Shown here piece after piece: positions 12,401 through 24,800 of a stretch of DNA of 64,000 bases. Position numbers and translations under genes: made by a program. The stretch is from Nansenia antarctica (lineage: Eukaryota > Chordata > Actinopteri > Argentiniformes > Microstomatidae): assembly GCA_963989245.1 (NCBI GenBank), contig OZ022339.1, forward strand, positions 17,090,106 to 17,154,105. Reading direction: 5' to 3'. Numbering within the stretch: the stretch's first letter is position 1; each line of letters begins with the position of its first letter. The notes under the pieces are model-generated. The model made no database searches. It worked only from the letters and a program-made list of their open reading frames with translations, and was not told the origin of the DNA.

Positions 12401-15400
12401 CTGTTAGTCCTGTCTGTTAGTCTGGTCTGTTAGTCTGGTTCGTTAGTCTGGTCTGTTAGTCTGGTATGTTAGTCTGGTCTGTTAGTCTGGTCTGTTAGTC
12501 CTGTCTGTTAGTCTGGTCTGTTAGTCTGGTCTGTTAGTCTGGTCTGTTAGTCCTGTCTGTTAGTCTGGTCTGTTAGTCTGGTCTGTTAGTCCTGTCTGTT
12601 AGTCTGGTCTGTTAGTCCTGTCTGTTAGTCCTGTCTGTTAGTCTGGTCTGTTAGTCTGGTCTGTTAGTCTGGTCTGTTAGTCTGGTCTGTTAGTCTGGTC
12701 TGTTAGTCTGGTCTGTTAGTCCTGTCTGTTAGTCTGTTCTGTTAGTCTGGTCTGTTAGTCCTGTCTGTTAGTCTGGTCTGTTAGTCCTGTCTGTTAGTCT
12801 GGTCTGTTAGTCTGGTCTGTTAGTCTGGTCTGTTAGTCTGGTCTGTTAGTCTGGTCTGTTAGTCTGGTCTGTTAGTCCTGTCTGTTAGTCTGGTCTGTTA
12901 GTCTGGTCTGTTAGTCCTGTCTGTTAGTCCTGTCTGTTAGTCCTGTCTGTTAGTCTGGTCTGTTAGTCTGGTCTGTTAGTCCTGTCTGTTAGTCTGGTCT
13001 GTTAGTCCTGTCTGTTAGTCTGGTCTGTTAGTCTGGTCTGTTAGTCTGGTCTGTTAGTCTGGTCTGTTAGTCTGGTCTGTTAGTCTGGTCTGTTAGTCTG
13101 GTCTGTTAGTCTGGTCATTTAGTCTGGTCTGTTAGTCCTGTTCTGTTAGTCTGGTCTGTTAGTCTGGTCTGTTAGTCTGGTCTGTTAGTCTGGTCTGTTA
13201 GTCCTGTCTGTTAGTCTGGTCTGTTAGTCTGGTCTGTTAGTCTGGTCTGTTAGTCTGGTCTGTTAGTCTGGGTCTGTTAGTCTGGTCTGTTAGTCCTGTC
13301 TGTTAGTCTGGTCTGTTAGTCTGGTCTGTTAGTCTGGGTCTGTTAGTCTGGTCTGTTAGTCTGGTCTGTTAGTCTGGTCTGTTAGTCTGGTCTGTTAGTC
13401 CTGTCTGTTAGTCTGGTCTGTTAGTCCTGTCTGTTAGTCCTGTCTGTTAGTCTGGTCTGTTAGTCTGGTCTGTTAGTCTGGTCTGTTAGTCCTGTCTGTT
13501 AGTCTGGTCTGTTAGTCTGGTCTGTTAGTCCTGTCTGTTAGTCTGGTCTGTTAGTCTGGTCTGTTAGTCCTGTCTGTTAGTCCTGTCTGTTAGTCTGGTC
13601 TGTTAGTCCTGTCTGTTAGTCTGGTCTGTTAGTCCTGTCTGTTAGTCCTGTCTGTTAGTCCTGTCTGTTAGTCTGGTCTGTTAGTCTGGTCTGTTAGTCC
13701 TGTCTGTTAGTCTGGTCTGTTAGTCTGGTCTGTTAGTCTGGTCTGTTAGTCCTGTCTGTTAGTCTGGTCTGTTAGTCTGGTCTGTTAGTCTGGTCTGTTA
13801 GTCTGGTCTGTTAGTCTGGTCTGTTAGTCCTGTCTGTTAGTCTGGTCTGTTAGTCCGGTCTGTTAGTCTGGTCTGTTAGTCTGGTCTGTTAGTCCTGTCT
13901 GTTAGTCCTGTCTGTTAGTCTGGTCTGTTAGTCCTGTCTGTTAGTCTGGTCTGTTAGTCTGGTCTGTTAGTCCTGTCTGTTAGTCTGGTCTGTTAATCTG
14001 GTCTGTTAGTCTGGTCTGTTAGTCCTGTCTGTTAGTCCTGTCTGTTAGTCCTGTCTGTTAGTCTGGTCTGTTAGTCTGGTCTGTTAGTCTGGTCTGTTAG
14101 TCCTGTCTGTTAGTCTGGTCTGTTAGTCTGGTCTGTTAATCCTGTCTGTTAGTCCTGTCTGTTAGTCTGGTCTGTTAGTCCTGTCTGTTAGTCTGGTCTG
14201 TTAGTCTGGTCTGTTAGTCTGGTCTGTTAGTCTGGTCTGTTAGTCTGGTCTGTTAGTCTGGTCTGTTAGTCTGGTCTGTTAGTCCTGTCTGTTAGTCTGG
14301 TCTGTTAGTCTGGTCTGTTAGTCTGGTCTGTTAGTCTGGTCTGTTAGTCTGGTCTGTTAGTCCTGTCTGTTAGTCTGGTCTGTTAGTCCTGTCTGTTAGT
14401 CTGGTCTGTTAGTCTGGTCTGTTAGTCTGGTCTGTTAGTCTGGTCTGTTAGTCTGGTCTGTTAGTCTGGTCTGTTAGTCCTGTCTGTTAGTCTGGTCTGT
14501 TAGTCTGGTCTGTTAGTCTGGTCTGTTAGTCTGGTCTGTTAGTCTGGGTCTGTTAGTCTGGTCTGTTAGTCCTGTCTGTTAGTCTGGTCTGTTAGTCTGG
14601 TCTGTTAGTCTGGGTCTGTTAGTCTGGTCTGTTAGTCTGGTCTGTTAGTCTGGTCTGTTAGTCCTGTCTGTGAGTCTGGTCTGTTAGTCCTGTCTGTTAG
14701 TCCTGTCTGTTAGTCTGGTCTGTTAGTCTGGTCTGTTAGTCCTGTCTGTTAGTCTGGTCTGTTAGTCTGGTCTGTTAGTCCTGTCTGTTAGTCTGGTCTG
14801 TTAGTCCTGTCTGTTAGTCTGGTCTGTTAGTCCTGTCTGTTAGTCTGGTCTGTTAGTCCTGTCTGTTAGTCCTGTCTGTTAGTCTGGTCTGTTAGTCTGG
14901 TCTGTTAGTCTGGTCTGTTAGTCTGGTCTGTTAGTCTGGTCTGTTAGTCCTGTCTGTTAGTCTGGTCTGTTAGTCTGGTCTGTTAGTCTGGTCTGTTAGT
15001 CTGGTCTGTTAGTCCTGTCTGTTAGTCTGGTCTGTTAGTCTGGTCTGTTAGTCTTGTCTGTTAGTCTGGTCTGTTAGTCCTGTCTGTTAGTCTGGTCTGT
15101 TAGTCCTGTCTGTTAGTCTGGTCTGTTAGTCCTGTCTGTTAGTCCTGTCTGTTAGTCATGTCTGTTAGTCTGGTCTGTTAGTCTGGTCTGTTAGTCTGGT
15201 CTGTTAGTCCTGTCTGTTAGTCTGGTCTGTTAGTCTGGTCTGTTAGTCTTGTCTTTTAGTTTGGTCTGTAGTCCTGTCTGTTAGTCTGGTCTGTTAGTCC
15301 TGTCTGTTAGTCTGGTCTGTTAGTCCTGTCTGTTAGTCCTGTCTGTTAGTCCTGTCTGTTAGTCATGTCTGTTAGTCTGGTCTGTTAGTCTGGTCTGTTA

Positions 15401-17145
15401 GTCTGGTCTGTTAGTCTGGTCTGTTAGTCCTGTCTGTTAGTCTGGTCTGTTAGTCTGGTCTGTTAGTCTGGTCTGTTAGTCTGGTCTGTTAGTCTGGTCT
15501 GTTAGTCTGGTCTGTTAGTCCTGTCTTTTAGTCTGGTCTGTTAGTCCTGTCTGTTAGTCTGGTCTGTTAGTCCTGTCTGTTAGTCTGGTCTGTTAGTCTG
15601 GTCTGTTAGTCCTGTCTGTTAGTCTGGTCTGTTAGTCCTGTCTGTTAGTCTGGTCTGTTAGTCTGGTCTGTTAGTCCTGTCTGTTAGTCCTGTCTGTTAG
15701 TCTGGTCTGTTAGTCTGGTCTGTTAGTCTGGTCTGTTAGTCCTGTCTGTTAGTCTGGTCTGTTAGTCTGGTCTGTTAGTCCTGTCTGTTAGTCTGGTCTG
15801 TTAGTCCTGTCTGTTAGTCTGGTCTGTTAGTCTGGTCTGTTAGTCTGGTCTGTTAGTCCTGTCTGTTAGTCTGGTCTGTTAGTCTGGTCTGTTAGTCTGG
15901 TCTGTTAGTCCTGTCTGTTAGTCTGGTCTGTTAGTCCTGTCTGTTAGTCTGGTCTGTTAGTCTGGTCTGTTAGTCTGGTCTGTTAGTCTGGTCTGTTAGT
16001 CCTGTCTGTTAGTCTGGTCTGTTAGTCCTGTCTGTTAGTCCTGTCTGTTAGTCTGGTCTGTTAGTCCTGTCTGTTAGTCTGGTCTGTTAGTCTGGTCTGT
16101 TAGTCCTGTCTGTTAGTCCTGTCTGTTAGTCTGGTCTGTTAGTCTGGTCTGTTAGTCTGGTCTGTTAGTCCTGTCTGTTAGTCTGGTCTGTTAGTCTGGT
16201 CTGTTAGTCCTGTCTGTTAGTCCTGTCTGTTAGTCTGGTCTGTTAGTCCTGTCTGTTAGTCTGGTCTGTTAGTCTGGTCTGTTAGTCTGGTCTGTTAGTC
16301 TGGTCTGTTAGTCCTGTCTGTTAGTCTGGTCTGTTAGTCTGGTCTGTTAGTCTGGTCTGTTAGTCCTGTCTGTTAGTCTGGTCTGTTAGTCCTGTCTGTT
16401 AGTCTGGTCTGTTAGTCTGGTCTGTTAGTCCTGTCTGTTAGTCTGGTCTGTTAGTCTGGTCTGTTAGTCTGGTCTGTTAGTCTGGTCTGTTAGTCCTGTC
16501 TGTTAGTCTGGTCTGTTAGTCCGGTCTGTTAGTCTGGTCTGTTAGTCCTGTCTGTTAGTCTGGTCTGTTAGTCTGGTCTGTTAGTCTGGTCTGTTAGTCC
16601 TGTCTGTTAGTCTGGTCTGTTAGTCCTGTCTGTTAGTCTGGTCTGTTAGTCTGGTCTGTTAGTCTGGTCTGTTAGTCTGGTCTGTTAGTCTGGTCTGTTA
16701 GTCTGGTCTGTTAGTCTGGTCTGTTAGTCCTGTCTGTTAGTCCTGTCTGTTAGTCTGGTCTGTTAGTCTGGTCTGTTAGTCCTGTCTGTTAGTCCTGTCT
16801 GTTAGTCTGGTCTGTTAGTCTGGTCTGTTAGTCTGGTCTGTTAGTCCTGTCTGTTAGTCCTGTCTGTTAGTCTGGTCTGTTAGTCTGGTCTGTTAGTCTG
16901 GTCTGTTAGTCCTGTCTGTTAGTCTGGTCTGTTAGTCCTGTCTGTTAGTCCTGTCTGTTAGTCCTGTCTGTTAGTCCGGTCTGTTAGTCTGGTCTGTTAG
17001 TCTGGTCTGTTAGTCTGGTCTGTTAGTCTGGTCTGTTAGTCTGGTCTGTTAGGTCACCTGATCAAACAGTGTTCTTGCTTGGCTCAGCTAGCAGTGCTGG
17101 TGAGGGCATCACTGTTGATATGAATGGGCACCACCACCATACACG

Positions 17146-17234
<89 letters not shown>

Positions 17235-18989
17235 ACCTGTTTCAGCCCCTCTTTTCTAGTCCCTTGGTTGTTCCAGCCCATGGAGACGTTGAAGACATTG
17301 AACCCTGTCAGCATCAACAACAAGGACATCAGACCACCTCCCACTCTGTGGTCACCATGACGACCACCCTAACCATGGTACCTCAACACTGATGAAGAAC
17401 AGCAGGCCTTACCTGGAGGATTAGCAGAGTCACCTGAAAAGATACAAATAAAACATGTTGGCTAATAAGATTTTTTCTTTTATTGGTATATTCCACTCCT
17501 GTTGATCCTTATTGATAGCCCAATGCCACAACAGTAGAAAACATACCACAGCCATCAGATTCTTTGGTGCTCTGGTAGCGACAGGAGCAGTGGACAGACC
17601 CTGGTGTGTTCACACACTCAAACTTAGCATTGGGACAGGCAGAGGGGTCCTGGCACTCATCTACATCTGCATAAGGAAGAGAGGTATTCAATGGAACTGT
17701 AAGCTCATAACTCTCCATCCGTACACAATTGTCATACGGCTCAAAGGTCCTTAATGTGGTGTTCATGTGTTTACAGTAAGGTGCAGTACCTGTGCAGTTG
17801 ACTCCATCCCCAGTGAAGCCTGGCTTACACCTGCAGGTGTAGTTGTACCCTGAGCTGAGGCAGTCGGCCATTTTGTGACACGGTGGGGGGAAAGGTGGCA
17901 GGCAGAAGTCTGAGAGGAAAAGTGAGTCACATGATAGGATTATGGTCATTCAATGATTGGGCTAGCTTTTCCATGTCAGGTCATTTGACCAAGGAAAGAA
18001 ACTGGCCATGGTCATTTATAATACTCTAAACATCAATGTAGTCATTTCCTTATTGATCATTTCCTCTGAGTTGTCAGGTTGTTGTCCAAAGTTTTCTGAC
18101 CATTCTCAAAGCACTTGTATCCCTGTTTGCCCTGGTAGACGGTGGGTGAAGGGCAGTTTCCACAGGTGAAGAGGTCAGGGTCTTTCGGGGACTGTAACTG
18201 TGACTGGCACTCCACCTCAGGGAAGCAGGGTTTCCCTCGGCAAACGTCTGTGCTGTTCCCACAGAACATCCCACTGAAACCCTTAGGGCAGAGACACCCC
18301 ACCACCTGGGGAAACAAGGCACAGAGGAGGAGGGTGTGGGGAGAGGTTCAGATGGTAGACAAGGACACCATTGGTACAAAGCTGGGTTTCCATTTCAGTT
18401 CAAACATTTCAAGAAGTGATTTGAGTTTATCATTTAAAAAAAGGAAAACAATAATATTTGGATGGAAATAGCTTCTCTTTTTCAGTGTGTTGAGAAATCA
18501 TGAATCATAAATCAATCAAATCAATCAACTATCCCCCGCCCAGGTACAAAACCATGTACATCAAGCTAATCCTTGCGTCCTTGGGTCTGAGAAAGGTGCT
18601 ATATAAATCTAAGATATTATTATTATTATTATTATTAATCCTAAGAGAGCTAGTCCTAAGAGAAAACAGCCAGGCCCACATAACGAACATATCAGAAATA
18701 CATATTCAGAAGATTATACATGGGTAAGAAAAAACAGCTATGTTTTACCTGGAATTTGCCCTGCAGATGGTTCTCTGCAATGCTGTGGTACTGGCAGGTG
18801 CCTCCGTTGAGACAGTCGCACACCTGCAGGATGGGGGTGAAATGGGAGCTGAACAGATGGTCGTTGACTCGGACGGTCAGGAGCACAGGCTGGATGTTGA
18901 CGGGTGTCCAGGTCAGGATCCCATCACCTGGGAGAAGGAGCAGAGGAGGACATTCAATCACAAGTTACCTAAGTGTTTGTTTGTGCATT

Positions 18990-19065
<76 letters not shown>

Positions 19066-21138
19066 AGAGAGAGAGAGCATCACATACCGTTCCCAATGGA
19101 GGTTTGTGGTGGTCGGGGAAAGAGCAGTGAGAAGCTGACAGGATCTTGATTGAGGTCTTGGGCGATAAACTGGACTTTGGCAGCGGAGTTCACCTTACTG
19201 CGGATCACGGTGGGTTCAGTCACAATGGGTGGCATGTTCCCTACATACGACAGCATAGGAGACACACTGGAACTTCAACAACATGGAGCACCACACCTTG
19301 ATTTGACCTGTTATCCCTGCATTTGATGATGTCACAGAGGTATATGGTGGAGTAGGGATGAAATTGTTTTCTAGATGCTGATCTCAAGTCAGTTTAGCAT
19401 TTAGCATCCTGGCTGCCCATGGCTACGGTTAGGGTTGAGGGAGAGTATGCTGATGGTAGATCTAGGCCTACAGAGAACTCCATACTGGAGCGTACTGTTA
19501 GAGTCCTGGAGAACGCTTGTATCTCTGAAAAGTACGCTTTTAGTCATGAAACCTTCACAGGACATGGAAGGGGATGACTACTTTCAATTGATACAAATCA
19601 TGACGTTAGAATTATAAGGTTCTATCTCCATTTTTGTCAAAATTGAGTTTTTTACATAATCTGATCCATTAGGTGTTTATTAAAAAATATATTTATTTTA
19701 AAAATGTTGACATTTTTGAGTTAGTAATTGATAAAATACAAAGGTTCCATCTCACAAAACTTAATGGAATGTAAAAACTTTGACGCTCAATATCTCTGAA
19801 CTACCCAAAATGGAGACAGAACCTTATAATTCTAAGCTCACGAAATGGAAATGGAAAGGTTTTTTGCCAGGACACAGACGATAGTGTCTGGCAGCCTCCT
19901 CACCAAACACTTTAGCCAGGTTGTTGTACTGCTCCTTGGACCTCAGGCTCTGCAGCCCCAGGTCAGTGCTGTCGGAGGCCAGGATGTCATGAACACACTG
20001 GACGCTACCCTGACACGTCTTCATCAGCCTGACCGTCTCAGCCGGACTGACGGACATCATCAGCTCCTCTGTCGACGCGGGGTTAAAGGCCGCGGGCGGG
20101 GGGGCGGAGAACAGAAGGCTCTCTGGCACAGGCACGGCCCCTACGACACAACACACACACACAACCTATGTTGGACAACACATATGGACTACATGCTTTT
20201 TAATAAACATCTGACATTAACTACGCTGGCTGTGGCTCAGGACGTAGAGCCGGCGTCTAATGATCGCAAGGTCGGCAGATCGGCGATTCGAACCCCGGCT
20301 GGCCACGCGTCGAGGTGACCTTGGGCAAGACACTGAACCCCAAATTGCTCCCGGTGAGCGGGACCGGAGCTTTGCATGGTAGCTTGCCGCCATTGGTGTG
20401 TGAATGTGTGTGTGTGAACGGGTGAACGAGAGGCCGTCGTAAAGCGCTTTGGAATAAGGCGCTATATAAGTCAGTCCGTTTACCATTGAAATACATTTAT
20501 ATGATCTATATGTCAAACGAAAGGGCCACTCTCGTGCTTATTATTTAGAATTCACTACTCACACGACATCCCGAAGACGTGCAGGTCGTCCCCTGAAGGC
20601 AGGTTGTCGTTGGGGGAGGTCATCAGCATGCCGTTGGAGAGGAGGAAGTCGTCGGTGCGGTTGGAGCTCCAGAGGCCTAGCAGGCCCACGGTGCGGTTGT
20701 AGAAGACCTGCGGGACCTCTACCAGGGCCGCCAGCCTCCGCGTGGCCCCCCTCCACACCACCACATGCAGCCCCCCGGCGTACACTGCCGCACAGCGACG
20801 AACTGAAGTACAGCGCACGGCGAAGCCCTCCTCGCCCATGTGCACCACACCTACAGGGACAGCAGGGGGCGCTGTCATCTATCAGGGGAGTTTAGGATTA
20901 CAATGTCATAAACGCTACCGTCTGTCTGTCACGAGGGTTCCAACAATGCATTCATGTGGTAGTGTTCCATGGTTCAATGGAGTACTAATGGGAATTATTT
21001 TATAGCAGTTTATTTTTAAGTTGCCTTCAGGGTTCCCTCGGGTCCTTGAAATCCTTGAAAGTTTGTGAATTTGAAAAAGAAAATCAAGGCCTTAAACGTT
21101 TTTGGAAATAGACATGGGTCATTGAAAGTGCTTGAATT

Positions 21139-21228
<90 letters not shown>

Positions 21229-21833
21229 AAACGTAATTATTTACGTAATTATAGTAGATAAGTCTCTGTATTGCTTAAGTTAACACAGTAACTTTACACA
21301 TATTTCACAATATATTGTTTTGCTGTGCTGTGGTAGAGAAGCCAAGAGACCATCTAGTGTTCACACATTCAAAAGCCTCTCTTTTTAATTGTTGTCTGTG
21401 AGCGGATAGTTCCTATTATATAAGTTCTCATCTAGATCTGTCTCAAACTATGTCGTGTTGGGTCCTTGAATTTGTGGGAATTGAGTCTTGAAAGTCCTTG
21501 AAAGGTGCTTGAATTTGATGTTTCATAAGGCGTGGGAACCCTGGATGTGTTTGGTGTTATGTATGGTTTCTTTCCTACCAACAGAGACAGGAACCGCAAC
21601 GTCATCCACCAGAACCTCCAGTCCCTCCCCTGACTCAGCAGAGCGCCACTCAACCTGAATACACACATACACACATACACACATACACACATTATGTACA
21701 GAGAGAGCGCAGGAAAATTCACCTAATCTAGCTCATTAAACATCTTATTGCACGCACATCCACACACACACACACACACACATAATTGACGCACATACAC
21801 ACACACACACGCACGCAAGCGCACACACATACA

Positions 21834-21866
<33 letters not shown>

Positions 21867-24800
21867 TCCACTTCAATGTGGTTTCCCTGACCTTGCCGAT
21901 GCCCTGGTAAAAGGCAGCAATTCTCATTATGTTTGGGACCCGTCTGGCCCGCCCGTCTGTCTCCAGCACGCGCATCTCCCCCTGCAGGGTGAAGATGTTG
22001 GAGCCTGTGTTGGTGGAAAGGCGCACAAGGACAAACTCCCCCAGGGCCTTGAAGGAGTACTCAGTCCCATCAAAGGTGATGAAATGAAGGCTGCCGTACA
22101 CCATGCCTACAGGTGACAGAGACACACAAGATAATCGATTCACTAAGAAAATATTGGACAACCATAGTATATTCATATTCACTTTTTACGTATGTAGTCG
22201 AGCATGACTATTCAACTATTCAACAGGAAACCAGGATGTTATGTATGAACCCCACTGGCCTGTGACAGATTGAAGAACGTTTTTAAATGACGTTCCACTA
22301 TTTTCCTGTGTCGACTGTGAAGTGAATGAAAGCAGCCCTTCTCTGGGTAGAGGGGGCTCTCACCAAGGCCGTCCGTCGTCTTTGCAGCCGGAACGCAACT
22401 GTCAGGGTTCATCCAGCCGTAACCTTGGCAATTGTCGAGAGGCCTCTTGGCCAGGTAGAGGTGGCAGAGAGGAGACTGGACGCAACACCACTGAAACGGT
22501 AGGAGATCCTCGTCTAGAAATGGAAGGAGGGAATGAAAACTGAAAATAGGCTAAAATAACTATATTTGAAGACCCGTGTTGCTAGTTCATGGGACATGGT
22601 GTGGGGGTAATTAGATACGTTTCGTTTGTTCATTCACAACGGCATTAAAAACAGCCGGTTTCACTATAACATGTACTGTTACTGATGTGTACCAATGTGT
22701 TTCTGTGACGTGGCTCCTGAAAAGTAGCGCTCGTTGTATCCAGCCAACAGTGGTCCCTGTGGGTCATACACACATCTCTTCCCCGAACCGTGCGGATTGG
22801 ATAGGATCGACTGGAAGACGTGACCTCCTCTGCCCCCCCAGCGAAGCCCCCGTAGCTCCCTTACCCGTACCCCCTGGTCGGAGGGGGGGGTTTCAGGGCC
22901 GAAGGCCAGGTCCTCAGCAGCCTGGGCGCGGGTACAGGGGCATGACGACACCCCCTCGCCCCACACTTCAGGCTCTGGCTCCTTTAGCGCCCACACCTGG
23001 CACTTCATCTGGGGGTCCGGGTCAGCCCCTGTGGTGCCGGTCAGGTCGTACACCAGCTGGCCCAGCTGACCCGTGTTCCCCATCACCTCCTGGGGTCGGT
23101 ATCGCCCTCCCGGACCAAACAGGTTCTCTGCAGGGATGGTGGTCTCGTTGTGAAAGTGGCTCCACCCGTCTGTGTAGCCGATGAGAGCCCTGTGCTGGAG
23201 CCTCTGTCCAGGGCCCCAGTGCATCTCCCCGAAGCGGAGCAGAGCAAAGGAGCGCTCGCCATCCGTGGTCAGGATACACTGGAAGGTGTTAGTCTGCAAG
23301 AGACCACCAGGGGTCAGCACAGAGACCATAACTTCAGAAGACATTCAAAGTAAAGGGTGAAAAGTAAAGGGGTCAGACACTCGGGAAAACAATACTACAC
23401 CCTGTGCTATTTAACCATCAACAACTATAACCCACTTTCCGTCATGTTTATATGTGTCTGTTAGAGGTCAAGTTAAGCTAAGACAGGATTCGTTATCCCT
23501 GGAGGATGTAAACGTATACAAATTTGTATACAAAACCTGTAATTGTATACAAAACCATATCCCATCCTTCCAAGTAAGGATTACAGGGCATAGCTGTCAT
23601 TGATCAACCAATGGAGCAATAATAACTTCAAGGAAGGAAGGGGGGGATGTATTTCAAGGCCAGCAGAGCAATTACCTCTGAAAGGTTGATCTTCTGGTAG
23701 GAGACGGGCATCACATGATCCCATGTGATCTTCAGAATCCAGGCAGGGGTGAATGAAGGGTTGTCTCTCTCCTCCTCAAATGTTGTGACGTCCTCCACCG
23801 TACGATTGAAGACAATTTGAGAATAGATATCTGACATATTGAGCTTGTGGTACTCCTAGAAGAGAAAAGGAAAGAGAGGGGGAGACAGAGAGAGAGAGAA
23901 ACAAAGATCATCTCATAACTGAGTGACACACCTAGATCAAAGAGAAACAGTCCGTCATCATCTCAACTACTTCCTCACTCTCAGAGCCGTTGACGTATCA
24001 TGACTGTCATTCTGACCCCTGACCCCCTCACCTGATAGAGCAGTTTGCCCTCCCCCAGAGTAAGGTCGGCATCGTCCCAGAACACCGCCAGCATGGCCAG
24101 GCTCTCGTTGCCTTGGAAACCCTCTGGGTAGGGGAGAGGAAACAGGAATTGCTCATTCTCCATGACAGTCTGGAACTGGATGAGTCCGTTATCTGAGAAC
24201 TGACCCAGAGAGAGAGAGAGGGAGAGGGAGAGAGCATATTTAATCAGAATACTCCACCAGACTGAATGTCCACAGCATGGGACATTTTCAAATGTCAAAG
24301 CCTCTGCGATTGTTGATAGCTTTGTGCACTTTATTCACTAGAGATGAGAGACTAGTTTCCCATCGTCGTTGAATTTGAGAGGTTTGGGTTTTACTGCCAT
24401 ACAGTGTCCTTTTCAGTACTTGAAAAAAACCTGAATTAAAAAGTAAATACTTACATATAGCCTGTTATACAGTAATAATACTTACATACACCCTGTTATA
24501 CAGTCTGCCCAGGAAAGGGAACCCCATAGGCGGTGTGATGTAGGGGGAGTTCCCATCTGCTGTGGCCACCTCCACTCTCCCATCCCCCACTTCTTCTCCA
24601 AATGGGTACAACTCACTCTCTGTGGATCAAACACAGCAGACAGATCAGTCCAAGCAAGTCATTATGTCATGTGACCCATCATCATTTTGTTACTTAACTC
24701 AGCCAAATGCAAAAAGGTCCCCATAACACAGTCATATGGCGCTTTTCCATTATCGGTCCGGGTCGCTTCGGGTCGGGTCGCTTCGGGTCGGGTCGCTTCG

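Noticed and set aside
11541..17052. CRISPR-like appearance of the 13-bp array
   Set aside because: There are no unique spacers. Units are contiguous and the host is a vertebrate.
20221..20300. A tRNA gene on the plus strand
   Set aside because: It is the head of a SINE that ends in a LINE-type tail.
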